DNA of 64,000 nucleotides from Hellea sp. (GTDB lineage Bacteria; Pseudomonadota; Alphaproteobacteria; Caulobacterales; Maricaulaceae): assembly GCA_020631215.1 (NCBI GenBank), contig JAHDHS010000010.1, positions 1 through 64,000 on the forward strand, in the 5' to 3' direction. A program made the translations under genes and the position numbers. The notes beneath the pieces were generated by a model that did not search any database, had not been told where the DNA came from, and worked only from the letters and a program-made list of their open reading frames with translations. Shown in pieces: positions 51,370-60,204 of this stretch (position 1 is its first letter; the number at the start of each line of letters is the position of its first letter).

Positions 51370-52104
51370 CTAGACCTTACCGCTGGCGGCCGCTTTCAGC
51401 AATGTCATTCGCTTGGCTAAGCTGCTGTAAGGCTTGGGGTTATCTGTTTCGTGACGACTGAGAAATCCGGGTATCAGGGCGGCATAGGCAATGGCGGGCA
51501 TCAATTCTGGCGATATCTTTCCTCGCGCCGCATAATAGGTACTGCTCGCCTGCCCGATCAATTCGGCGCGATCCAACTCCCTTAATATCGTCTCTTTATA
51601 GAACCCCCAGCCCCGCACCAGCCCCGTCAAACCCCAAGCCAGACCGAGCTGTGCCGCCGTGTCGGTTTCTTCAGGCGCGCTTATCAAAGCCGCCAGTCTG
51701 GCCAACACGCCGGATGTCACAGCGGCATAGTCATAGGCGGTTTCCATAGAATCGAAACTGCGCGGGTCGATATCTCTCTCCCGACCATCAATCAGCTGAT
51801 CGACGTAAAACCTTGGAATATCATAGGTTTTAACAACCGCTGCAAAAGGCGTGGTGACCTCATGGCGGCGGACGGGTTTACCCGTATAAATCTCGTCCAC
51901 CGCATCCCGCCACCATTGATAACGGATTGCACCCATCATTGGTTCGCTGACGAGTTCAGGAATTTTCGCGAGCTCATAATGAAATGCATAAAGCGTCAGC
52001 AAAGCCGCCCTAACATCCGGCTCCGCAAACATCGCCGCCCGGCACCGATCCGGATCGGCCTTCTTCACAGAATTTATAACGGAGTTATCGAGCATCTCTT
52101 GCAC
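51370..52104 (-). CDS. squalene/phytoene synthase-fold protein (NDUFAF6-like)
   Basis: LLTLYAFHYELAKIPELVSEPMMGAIRYQWWRDAVDEIYTGKP; family architecture, catalytic Asp-rich motif not conserved. Confidence 0.82.
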   Translation of the reverse strand: MQEMLDNSVINSVKKADPDRCRAAMFAEPDVRAALLTLYAFHYELAKIPELVSEPMMGAIRYQWWRDAVDEIYTGKPVRRHEVTTPFAAVVKTYDIPRFYVDQLIDGRERDIDPRSFDSMETAYDYAAVTSGVLARLAALISAPEETDTAAQLGLAWGLTGLVRGWGFYKETILRELDRAELIGQASSTYYAARGKISPELMPAIAYAALIPGFLSRHETDNPKPYSSLAKRMTLLKAAASGKV

Positions 52105-52164
52105 GGCTTAGTCAGAGCGCCTATGCCTATCAAGGTAGAAATATTAGGTAAGAGAGGACTTCCC

Positions 52165-52368
52165 ATGAAAAAAACAATCTCAACATTTGCCGCGCTTGGC
52201 GCGGTGGCAGGCGCTTCGCCGGCCTTCGCTCATGGCTCTGAGCATTCACACGGTTTTGTCACAAACCTCATCCATTGGCTCTCCAGCCCCGTCCACGGGT
52301 TTTTCACGGTTGTTGCCTTGCTGGCTTTAGGCTCAGTCGCGACTTATTTCGTTCGTAAAAAAGCTTAG
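52165..52368 (+). CDS. small His-rich single-TM protein with signal peptide, 67 aa
   Basis: MKKTISTFAALGAVAGASPAFA|HGSEHSHGFVTNLIHWLSSPVHGFFTVVALLALGSVATYFVRKKA; start at ATG 52165, 10 bp upstream of sodN. Confidence 0.8.
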   Translation: MKKTISTFAALGAVAGASPAFAHGSEHSHGFVTNLIHWLSSPVHGFFTVVALLALGSVATYFVRKKA

Positions 52369-52378
52369 GGAGGCCATA

Positions 52379-52858
52379 ATGTTAGATAAATTATTTTCCA
52401 ATATCGACACTGCCTCCGCCCATTGTGACATTCCATGCGGGATTTATGACGCGCGGATTGTGACCTATTATGCGGTGTCGGCTTTGCGCCAGATCGACAT
52501 TCTTCTAAGCTTGAAAGATAAGGGCCTTTCCGACACTGGGTTTGCGATGCAGGTCGCTCGCAACACGGCCAAGAAAGAAGAAATGGCTGAGAATTGCAAG
52601 CATCAGACCCGCATCATCTGGGGTGACTTTATGAAGCCGGGCAATCAGGAAGACATGGCCAAATGCCACGAAGCCGCCCATGCGATAATGCTGGCGGGTT
52701 CTGCGGTGAAACAGGATCTCCACCGCGAAGATGGCGAAAAACTCGTTGCGGCGGCCAATGATTTTGCAGAGATATTCTGGGCCTCCAAAGGCGTAAAGAC
52801 CAAAAAAGTCACAACGCCTTACGCGCCGAATGTCGAAGTGGTCGAACCTGACCTCTAG
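52379..52858 (+). CDS. sodN: nickel superoxide dismutase
   Basis: 14-aa leader MLDKLFSNIDTASA then HCDIPCGIYDARI, the Ni-hook signature. Confidence 0.96.
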   Translation: MLDKLFSNIDTASAHCDIPCGIYDARIVTYYAVSALRQIDILLSLKDKGLSDTGFAMQVARNTAKKEEMAENCKHQTRIIWGDFMKPGNQEDMAKCHEAAHAIMLAGSAVKQDLHREDGEKLVAAANDFAEIFWASKGVKTKKVTTPYAPNVEVVEPDL

Positions 52859-52861
52859 GCT

Positions 52862-53158
52862 GTGTTTCGCCTAATCAGAGTGTCCGGTGATTCCATGTCA
52901 CCTACGCTTAAGGACGGCGACATCGTTATAACAATCAAGCCCCGGTCTTTGCGGCCGGGGCTTATTTATGTGGTCGACCATATCGATCTCGGGCGTGTGA
53001 TTAAACGCCTCGGAGATGTGGAAAATGGGCGTTACCGCCTCTCGGGGGATAATGCCAAAAGCACGCCCAGACCCGTCATGGGAACCGTAGAGCCGGGCCG
53101 AATTAAGGCCCGCGCAATCATGACGATAGGCTCGCGCGGGATTAGGCGTCTTCGCTAG
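52862..53158 (+). CDS. sodX: Ni-SOD maturation peptidase (S24/S26-like), GTG start
   Basis: VSGDSMSPTLKDGDIV catalytic Ser motif, GRVIKRL Lys region, no TM helix; immediately downstream of sodN. Confidence 0.9.
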   Translation: MFRLIRVSGDSMSPTLKDGDIVITIKPRSLRPGLIYVVDHIDLGRVIKRLGDVENGRYRLSGDNAKSTPRPVMGTVEPGRIKARAIMTIGSRGIRRLR

Positions 53159-54116
53159 GCGCGCCCGTGTTCGCCCCGCGCTTTAGCTTAAGCAGCATCA
53201 GCAAAGGTGAGGCGACGAAGATCGAGGAATAAGTTCCGACAAACACACCCCAAATCATAGCGAATGAGAAGCCACGCAGCCCTGCCCCGCCCAGGATGTA
53301 AAGCGCCAGCAAGGCCAGTAAGGTTGTCATCGAGGTTAGGATCGTCCGGGACAGCGTGTCATTAATCGACAGGTTCAGCACATCCGGCAAAGGCATTTTC
53401 TTAAATTTACGCAGATTTTCGCGAATACGGTCATACACGATCACCGTATCATTGAGCGAGTAACCGACAATCGTTAGGATCGCCGCGATAATAGAGAGGT
53501 TAAATTCCAGTTGCGTCAGGCTGAACACGCCAATTGTCAGGATGACGTCATGGAAGAGCGCGATGACCGCACCCAGACCAAACTGCCATTCAAACCGGAA
53601 CCAAATATAAGCAAGCACCATAAAGAGCGCGATCCCCACGGCCATCAGGCCTTTGCGGCGCAGCTCGCCTGAGACCTGAGAGCCAACGGACTCCTGATTC
53701 CGGATTTCAAAATCACCGATTTCCGCCCGCAGTGCATCTGTGGTTTTTTGCATAGCCAGTTGCTGCGCTGTTGCGCCTGTTTCTTCGGTTTCAATCTGCA
53801 GCGGAATACCCACACGCACATAATCATGATCAACGCCAGTGGCTTGGTCGGGCGCTATGTTCTGTACGGTCGCGCCCGGGAAACCGGCTTCCGCGACAGT
53901 CACCCGGATTTTATCCAAATCAGGCGCAGAGCCTGTATCAATTTCGATAACCGTCCCGCCCGTAAAATCGATCCCGTAATTCAGGCCGCGCGTTGTGAAC
54001 AAAAAGACAGAGGCGATTAGCGCTAAGACGGATAAAACCGCAGCAACCAGACGCAGGCTGATGAAGGGAACTTTTGGCTCGACGGGGAGCAGTCTGACAA
54101 GGGAAATATCTTTCAT
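53142..54116 (-). CDS. secF: protein translocase subunit SecF
   Basis: RGLNYGIDFTGGTVIEI, IVGYSLNDTVIVYDRIREN. Confidence 0.97.
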   Translation of the reverse strand: MKDISLVRLLPVEPKVPFISLRLVAAVLSVLALIASVFLFTTRGLNYGIDFTGGTVIEIDTGSAPDLDKIRVTVAEAGFPGATVQNIAPDQATGVDHDYVRVGIPLQIETEETGATAQQLAMQKTTDALRAEIGDFEIRNQESVGSQVSGELRRKGLMAVGIALFMVLAYIWFRFEWQFGLGAVIALFHDVILTIGVFSLTQLEFNLSIIAAILTIVGYSLNDTVIVYDRIRENLRKFKKMPLPDVLNLSINDTLSRTILTSMTTLLALLALYILGGAGLRGFSFAMIWGVFVGTYSSIFVASPLLMLLKLKRGANTGAPSEDA

Positions 54117-54130
54117 GATCTACTCCAACC

Positions 54131-55744
54131 CTAAATCGGTAAGCTCTTGGGGCGCGTCCCGCGCAGCCATGTGGCAGTCAATAGACGCGCAAAGACGACC
54201 GCCGTAAAGACTGACATGACAATTCCGATCGCCAGTGTCACCGCAAAGCCTCGGACTGGACCCGACCCGACAAAATAGAGCGTAATCGCCGCGATTAGGG
54301 TCGTGATATTGGCGTCGAGAATTGGTGCCAGTGAGAGGCGATAGCCGGTTTCAATCGCATTGACTGGCGGGCGGCCTTTATGGGTTTCTTCGCGGATACG
54401 TTCAAAAATCAAAACATTGGCGTCCACCGCCATACCGATGGTCAGGATGATACCCGCAATCCCCGGTAGGGTCAGGGTCGAGCCGAACAAAGTCAAAGCG
54501 CCCGCTATCAGAATGATGTTCGTCCCAAGCGCCATATTCGCAATTGTCCCAAAGCGCAGCCCATAAGACAACCACATAAACAGCGCCACACCGGCAAGAC
54601 CAATCATGGACGCGACTTTACCCGCATTAATCGAGTCTTGTCCCAATCCGGGCCCAACGGTGCGTTCTTCAACAATAATCAGCTTCGCAGGCAGTGCACC
54701 GGCATTGAGCAGCAGCGCAAGTTCCCGCGCGCTTTCAATGGTGAAGCTGCCTTCAATAAAGCCGGAACCGCCCGTAATCGCGCCATTAATGCGCGGGGCC
54801 GTAATGATTTCCTCATCCAGGACAACAGCAAAACGTTTGCCGATATTGCGGGAGGTCAAATCGCCAAAGCTTTTGGCGCAACGGACATTAAAGCTGAAAT
54901 TCACAATCGGATATTGGTTTTGCGGATGCAGACCTTCTGTGGAAGATTTCAAACACTCCCCCGTAATCCGCGTGCGTTTGTCAACGATCAGGCCGCTTTG
55001 CGCGTCTTGCTCTTTAAAATAAGCAGCCCCCGGCGGCAGGCGTCCTTCGCGGGCAGCCTGCATCGCGGCGGCGTTGTTGCTTTCCTCGCGCACCATATGA
55101 AAGGACAGGTTCGCGGTTTTGTTAATCCGGGATTTGATCTCATCAATGTTTTTCGCGCCCGGTACTTGCAGCAGGATCCGCTCATCACCCTCACGGGCCA
55201 AAGTCATCTCAGTTGTGCCTTGCGGGTCAATCCGTTTGCGCAAAACTTCGATAGATTGTTCAATCGTCCGCTTACGGATATCTTCGATATTGGCCTCAGT
55301 GATAGTGACCTTAAAGCCTTTCTCGCCGGTCTGCTCGACATTGGTTGTTTTATCCTGATTCAAACCTGTGGGATCAACGGGGCGCGAGAGCTTGTTTAAG
55401 ACCTCCATGGCCTTGGGCAGATCGTCTATATTACGAACACGGCCGATAACCGCGCCGTCTTCAATGCGGATAAATTCCGTCCGCAATCGGTCGGCATCCC
55501 GAAATTCCTGGAGGATCGCTTGGCGTTCATTTTCAAGTTCTTGCGAGATCACGCTCGACAGGTCGACCTCAAGCAGCATATGCGCCCCGCCCTGCAAATC
55601 CAGACCCAGATTCAGCGTCCGCTGCATCGGCGCAGGCAGTTTTGCCCGTGTCTCCGCAGGGATGGCATTTGGCAAGGCAAAGAACAAGCCAGCCAACACA
55701 GCCGCGAGTATGAAGAAGATTTTCCAGCGGGAGAAAATGAGCAT
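54131..55744 (-). CDS. secD: protein translocase subunit SecD
   Basis: NLGLDLQGGAHMLLEVD, LTIGMAVDANVLIFERIREE. Confidence 0.97.
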   Translation of the reverse strand: MLIFSRWKIFFILAAVLAGLFFALPNAIPAETRAKLPAPMQRTLNLGLDLQGGAHMLLEVDLSSVISQELENERQAILQEFRDADRLRTEFIRIEDGAVIGRVRNIDDLPKAMEVLNKLSRPVDPTGLNQDKTTNVEQTGEKGFKVTITEANIEDIRKRTIEQSIEVLRKRIDPQGTTEMTLAREGDERILLQVPGAKNIDEIKSRINKTANLSFHMVREESNNAAAMQAAREGRLPPGAAYFKEQDAQSGLIVDKRTRITGECLKSSTEGLHPQNQYPIVNFSFNVRCAKSFGDLTSRNIGKRFAVVLDEEIITAPRINGAITGGSGFIEGSFTIESARELALLLNAGALPAKLIIVEERTVGPGLGQDSINAGKVASMIGLAGVALFMWLSYGLRFGTIANMALGTNIILIAGALTLFGSTLTLPGIAGIILTIGMAVDANVLIFERIREETHKGRPPVNAIETGYRLSLAPILDANITTLIAAITLYFVGSGPVRGFAVTLAIGIVMSVFTAVVFARLLTATWLRGTRPKSLPI

Positions 55745-55767
55745 ATTTATATGTTCCGCAAAAATTA

Positions 55768-55785
55768 AGCGGGCCGTAGCCCGCT
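55768..55785 (-). terminator. intrinsic terminator/attenuator between yajC and secD
   Basis: AGCGGGC-TACG-GCCCGCT stem-loop followed by TTAATTTTT on the minus strand. Confidence 0.72.
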
Positions 55786-55792
55786 ATCTTGA

Positions 55793-56119
55793 TTATTTCG
55801 TATCGTTGGCCGCAACAGACTTGTTGCGCACATCGGCAATCATGGTCCGCACGACTTTAACATCATTAGACCCAAAGCTGACCGTCAATTCGTCATCACT
55901 ATTGACTTTTTTCACCTTCCCAATCAGCCCGCCATTGGTGACAATCGTATCGCCGCGCTGAATAGAGGACAGCAATTCGCGATGCTGTTTGATGCGTTTG
56001 TTTTGAGGACGGATCAGCAGAAAGTAAAAGATCAGACCGATCAGAATAAAGGGGATAAAGCTGCTCAGCGCCCCGGCCGTGCTACCGGTTGAAGCTTGAA
56101 AAATAAGAGAAATAGGCAT
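55793..56119 (-). CDS. yajC: preprotein translocase subunit YajC
   Basis: PFILIGLIFYFLLIRPQNKRIKQHRELLSSIQRGDTIVTNGGLIGKV; start chosen at internal ATG 56119. Confidence 0.95.
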   Translation of the reverse strand: MPISLIFQASTGSTAGALSSFIPFILIGLIFYFLLIRPQNKRIKQHRELLSSIQRGDTIVTNGGLIGKVKKVNSDDELTVSFGSNDVKVVRTMIADVRNKSVAANDTK

Positions 56120-56277
56120 GTCGTCCCCGCTCCGTTCTACAAGAGAAAGGCCGCGTGGGTCACGGCCTTTGAATTTACGAATGTATATAGGGCCGCATTT
56201 CGACATTGCAACGGCCAAGCGAAATATTTCACCTGTTTTCGCGCCGCAGATTTATCCGGCGCTTGTGGCGTAGACGC

Positions 56278-57099
56278 CTAATTCGTCAAACAATGACCGC
56301 TGGGCAACGTCAACATCTGCCCGGGTTTCAAGGCGTTTGGATTGGAAAGATTATTCGTCGAAATCAAATCCGCTACAGCCACACAGCTGCGGCGGGAAAT
56401 TGAATAGAGCGTGTCTTTCGGCAATACCGCATAGCTCTGCGACGTCCCGCTGACTGAAACCGGCTGCACGACGCGGCGCGTCACAAATCCATCCTGCACG
56501 GGCGAGCTGGCAAAGATTGGCTGCGTCATGGTTGTATTCAGGCTTTGCTGCGGAATGGCAGTTGCCGGAATTTTCAGGTTCTGACCCAAGCCGATATTCG
56601 TGCTGTAAAGGCCATTGGCATCCTGAATGGCCGCAACCGTCGTGCCATAGCGTTTGGAGATATTATAAAGCGTATCGCCCTTGGCGACTGTGTGCATCAT
56701 TTGTGTCGTGGCAATGGTTGGCGCAGTTGTGACTGTCGTCGGCGCAGCTTCGTAAAGATCGATTTCATAAGCCCCGGAAATATTTCCAGACGGTGCCGGA
56801 TAGCCTTGATAGGCGCGGATACGGTCTGCCTCTCTCTGTACCGGATCAGAGGTTTGAGATGTCACGGTTGTACGGATGTAGGGCTGAGCCGGCTCTGAAA
56901 CAATCGTGTAAGAGCTTTCAGATTGAACCGTCGTTTCGGGTTGATAAATTTCAACCGTACCGCCTTGATAAGCCGGAGTGATACCAAGATTGCCGTATAC
57001 ACGAGGCTTAAATCGATCATCATCCAAGTGATCCTGCGCGGCGGCAGAACCTGCCAGTGCGACGGTCAAAGCGGTGGTTAGTAAGATTACAGAGCGCAT
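56278..57099 (-). CDS. secreted protein with two LysM domains
   Basis: MHTVAKGDTLYNISKRYGTTVAAIQDANGL and YAVLPKDTLYSISRRSCVAVADLISTNNL...LKPGQMLTLP; no peptidase domain. Confidence 0.9.
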   Translation of the reverse strand: MRSVILLTTALTVALAGSAAAQDHLDDDRFKPRVYGNLGITPAYQGGTVEIYQPETTVQSESSYTIVSEPAQPYIRTTVTSQTSDPVQREADRIRAYQGYPAPSGNISGAYEIDLYEAAPTTVTTAPTIATTQMMHTVAKGDTLYNISKRYGTTVAAIQDANGLYSTNIGLGQNLKIPATAIPQQSLNTTMTQPIFASSPVQDGFVTRRVVQPVSVSGTSQSYAVLPKDTLYSISRRSCVAVADLISTNNLSNPNALKPGQMLTLPSGHCLTN

Positions 57100-57177
57100 A
57101 GCTATTCCCTTCCCATGGGTATAAATTCCCGCAGATAGTGAAGCTTTGTGGTTAATGAAGCGCTAAGAAAAGCGTAA

Positions 57178-57996
57178 TTATGGGCCAGTGCTTTCCGGCT
57201 TTTTCTGCAATACAGACACGCTTAAAATCGAAATCTCATAAAGCAAATAGATCGCAATAATCAGGATGAATTGTGAAAACGGATCGGGCGGCGTGACAAA
57301 GGCGGCAAAAACAGCAATCCCCAACAGCGCATATTTTCGGCCCTTCTTTAAGGTTTCAGCTCTGATGATGCCTGCCCGCCCCAAAAGGCTGAGCACTACA
57401 GGCAATTGAAACGACAGGCCAAAAGCCAAAAACAAAGTCGTGGCCAGCTTTAGGTAATCGGCGATTTTCGTCAAAAGCTCGATGGATTGGGTCTCTGACA
57501 CCATTTGCTGCTTCAGGGCAAATTCCATGACAAACGGAAAAATGAAAAAGAAAACCAATGACGCACCCGCTATGAATAAAACAGGGGATATCAACAGGTA
57601 AGGCAGGAAAGCTCGCTTTTCATTCTTATACAATCCCGGCGCGACAAAGCGGTAAAACTGATAAGCCATGACCGGAAACCCAATCACAACCCCGCCAAAA
57701 AGCGCGATCTTCAGCTTCGCGAAAAACGTCTCAAGCGGATAGGTCGAGATCAGTTCTAAATCGATTGGTTCTAGCCCTTTGGCCTCTAACCCTGAATTAT
57801 AGCGCGCAAGCGCGACCTCAAATGGCCACATCAAGAGTGTGATGATCTCGTCCAGAAACGGGATACAGATGATACAGCCGATGACCAGAGCGATGACGCA
57901 TTTGATCAGCCTGGCCCGAAGCTCCAGCAAATGATCCATGAGCGGGGCCTTGCTCGCCTCTATCTCAGTCTCCGGGGTTGGCAGAGCCTCCGTCAT
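57178..57996 (-). CDS. tatC: Sec-independent translocase TatC
   Basis: PLMDHLLELRARLIKC, FYRFVAPGLYKNEKR, FGLSFQLPVVL. Confidence 0.97.
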   Translation of the reverse strand: MTEALPTPETEIEASKAPLMDHLLELRARLIKCVIALVIGCIICIPFLDEIITLLMWPFEVALARYNSGLEAKGLEPIDLELISTYPLETFFAKLKIALFGGVVIGFPVMAYQFYRFVAPGLYKNEKRAFLPYLLISPVLFIAGASLVFFFIFPFVMEFALKQQMVSETQSIELLTKIADYLKLATTLFLAFGLSFQLPVVLSLLGRAGIIRAETLKKGRKYALLGIAVFAAFVTPPDPFSQFILIIAIYLLYEISILSVSVLQKKPESTGP

Positions 57997-58325
57997 GACT
58001 GGCCCTTACCCGTACGCGGCGATGATTTATCTGTCGCCGCGCGCAAGTCATTATCCAGAGCGGTCATTTCATTCTCAAGGTCTTCGGATAATTCACTGAT
58101 AGGGTTGAGTTTTTTCAGCTCTTGGATTTCTCGGCGCATAGCCGCGATTTCTTCTTCCGCGCCCATTTCATCAAATGCGTCTTTGAACTCCTGTCCCATA
58201 GCGCGGATTTTTGACATCCATTGCCCAAGCGTTCTCATAACTTTCGGCAGGTCTTTGGGCCCCACGACAATAATCGCCAAGAGCATCAAAACGATCATTT
58301 CTGAAAAACCGACTGACGGGAGCAT
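57993..58325 (-). CDS. tatB: Sec-independent translocase TatB
   Basis: MLPSVGFSEMIVLMLLAIIVVGPKDLPKVMRTLGQW. Confidence 0.93.
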   Translation of the reverse strand: MLPSVGFSEMIVLMLLAIIVVGPKDLPKVMRTLGQWMSKIRAMGQEFKDAFDEMGAEEEIAAMRREIQELKKLNPISELSEDLENEMTALDNDLRAATDKSSPRTGKGQS

Positions 58326-58354
58326 GAGGCGTCGCCTTTAGCTAGGGTGCAGGA

Positions 58355-58564
58355 CTATTGCTTCTCGTCCTTTTTCGGCGTGACATCCAGAGCCTCATCA
58401 GCGGCGTCTTTGGTCTCGTCAACGCCATCCTTCAAACCCTTTTTAAAGCTGGTAATGCCCTTGCCCAAATCACCCATAATATTGGATATGCGCCCTCGCC
58501 CGCCAAAAATCATGAGCGCCAAAACAGCAATGAATAATAATCCGAGTGGGTGAATGCCGCCCAT
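58355..58564 (-). CDS. tatA: Sec-independent translocase TatA
   Basis: MGGIHPLGLLFIAVLALMIFGGRGRISNIMGDLGKGITSFKKGLKD. Confidence 0.93.
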   Translation of the reverse strand: MGGIHPLGLLFIAVLALMIFGGRGRISNIMGDLGKGITSFKKGLKDGVDETKDAADEALDVTPKKDEKQ

Positions 58565-58614
58565 AACAAGCTTCCTTATGTTTAGCTGCTATATACGGAT
58601 GCAATCACGCAGGT

Positions 58615-59370
58615 TCAAGCGCCCTCTTCATCCTCTGCCATAAAGTCTTCGAAAAACTCTGGGTCAGCTTCATCTTCCAGCGGATCTTCTTCATCCGTTA
58701 AATCATCAGGCATCATGGGTTCAGGCATTTCAAAATCTTTGGGCAGGCGCGGATCAAGCAGGCCGGCAGCCTTTAAATCTTCACGGCCCGGTAGATCAGA
58801 AATTGTTTCCAGATTGAAATGCGCCAGAAACCCATCGGTTGTGCCATAGGTCACAGGCCGGCCCGGTGTGCGGCGACGACCGCGCAAGCGAAGCCATCCC
58901 AGCTCCATCAGCACATCCAGCGTGCCTTTGGACACGGCCACACCGCGAACATCTTCGATCTCGGCGCGCGTGACAGGCTGGTGATAAGCCACAATGGCGA
59001 GTGTCTCCAGCGCGGCCTTAGAGAGCTTTCGCGGGGTTTCTTTGATATCGACCAGATTAGCCTCCAGATCAGGGGCCGTTTGAAAGCGCCAGCGATCCGC
59101 GACCCGCACCAGATTAATACCGCGCCCGGCATAATCCCGCTGTAACCGGGCGAGGATTGTCCCGATATCCGCCGTTTCAGGCAATCTTTCACGCAAGGTC
59201 TGTACATCGATTGGCTCCACCGCAGCAAAGAGCAAAGCCTCGACGTGGCGTAAATCCTGATCCAGCGCCTCACCTTCACCCGGCTGTTTCAGGCGTTGGG
59301 ACAAATTAACCACACCCTCTTCGATACCGATGGTCGCCTTATCAATCCGTTTCGATGTTGGTTTGGACAT
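58615..59370 (-). CDS. scpB: segregation and condensation protein B
   Basis: VEALLFAAVEPIDVQTLRERLP, ALETLAIVAYHQPVTRAEIEDVRGVAVSKGTLDVLMELGWL. Confidence 0.96.
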   Translation of the reverse strand: MSKPTSKRIDKATIGIEEGVVNLSQRLKQPGEGEALDQDLRHVEALLFAAVEPIDVQTLRERLPETADIGTILARLQRDYAGRGINLVRVADRWRFQTAPDLEANLVDIKETPRKLSKAALETLAIVAYHQPVTRAEIEDVRGVAVSKGTLDVLMELGWLRLRGRRRTPGRPVTYGTTDGFLAHFNLETISDLPGREDLKAAGLLDPRLPKDFEMPEPMMPDDLTDEEDPLEDEADPEFFEDFMAEDEEGA

Positions 59371-59373
59371 GGA

Positions 59374-60204
59374 TTATCCTCGTTTTTCTTCGTCTTTGGC
59401 CCGCGCCGCGTCACGCAGATAGATCGGTGTGTAGGCCCCGGTTTGACGTAATTCGATTTCGCCTTCTTTGGCCAGTTCCAGACCGGCCAGCAAAGAGCTC
59501 GCCCGCACAGATGACGTCTGGACGCCTTCGCCGACCTCCGACGCATCGGGCAATAGGCTGTCCAAAGCCGTCCAGTCAGACAGATTAACACCGACAGACT
59601 TCATTGCGCGGCGAAGGCGGTTGCGCGCATCCTCCAGCCCCATGACTTTGGGTTTTTTCAGCGTATGGACTTTGATCTCTGCGCGGGAACGGCTGTCACC
59701 ATAGGCTTGAAGCAAATCAAAAATCTCCGCCTCATAAATGGGCGAGGTCCGCGAGCGCAGTCCTTCGGGCATGCCGCGCACATAGACGGATTGACCGACC
59801 TGCGGAGCTCGGAAAAGCCCGTCCACCGCCCGGCGCATAGCCTCCAGACGTTCCAGACGAAACGCCAAATGTGCTGCCAGTTCTTCAGCCTCAGGTAAAG
59901 CATCCGCATCATCGCTCGGCAAGATTAGACGCGATTTAAGATAAGCCAGCCATGCCGCCATGACCAGATAATCCGCCGCAAGTTCTATGCGTAAATCCTG
60001 CGCGGTTTTGATGAAGGCAATAAATTGTTCGGCGAGTTCCAAGATCGAAATTCTTGCCAGATCGACTTTCTGCTTGCGGGCAAGTTCCAGCAGTAAATGC
60101 AGCGGCCCCTCATAGCCGTCTACATCCAAAATCAATCCTTCGCCGTCATCGGCGGCATTGTCTGCCGCCTCAAACTTGACGTCTTCTTCAAACAGCTCGC
60201 TCAT
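59374..60204 (-). CDS. scpA: segregation and condensation protein A
   Basis: DGYEGPLHLLLELARKQKVDLARISILELAEQFIAFI. Confidence 0.96.
   Translation of the reverse strand: MSELFEEDVKFEAADNAADDGEGLILDVDGYEGPLHLLLELARKQKVDLARISILELAEQFIAFIKTAQDLRIELAADYLVMAAWLAYLKSRLILPSDDADALPEAEELAAHLAFRLERLEAMRRAVDGLFRAPQVGQSVYVRGMPEGLRSRTSPIYEAEIFDLLQAYGDSRSRAEIKVHTLKKPKVMGLEDARNRLRRAMKSVGVNLSDWTALDSLLPDASEVGEGVQTSSVRASSLLAGLELAKEGEIELRQTGAYTPIYLRDAARAKDEEKRG

Noticed and set aside
51370-52104. Considered carotenoid/hopanoid biosynthesis gene
   Set aside because: First Asp-rich catalytic motif is not conserved and no crt/hpn genes are adjacent.
54638-55399. 253-aa plus-strand ORF
   Set aside because: Antisense to secD, which is unambiguous; typical shadow ORF in GC-rich DNA.
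56146-56170. AAAGGCCG...CGGCCTTT hairpin upstream of yajC
   Set aside because: Plausible stem but weak T-tract and over 100 bp from the LysM gene end; not confident enough to call a terminator.
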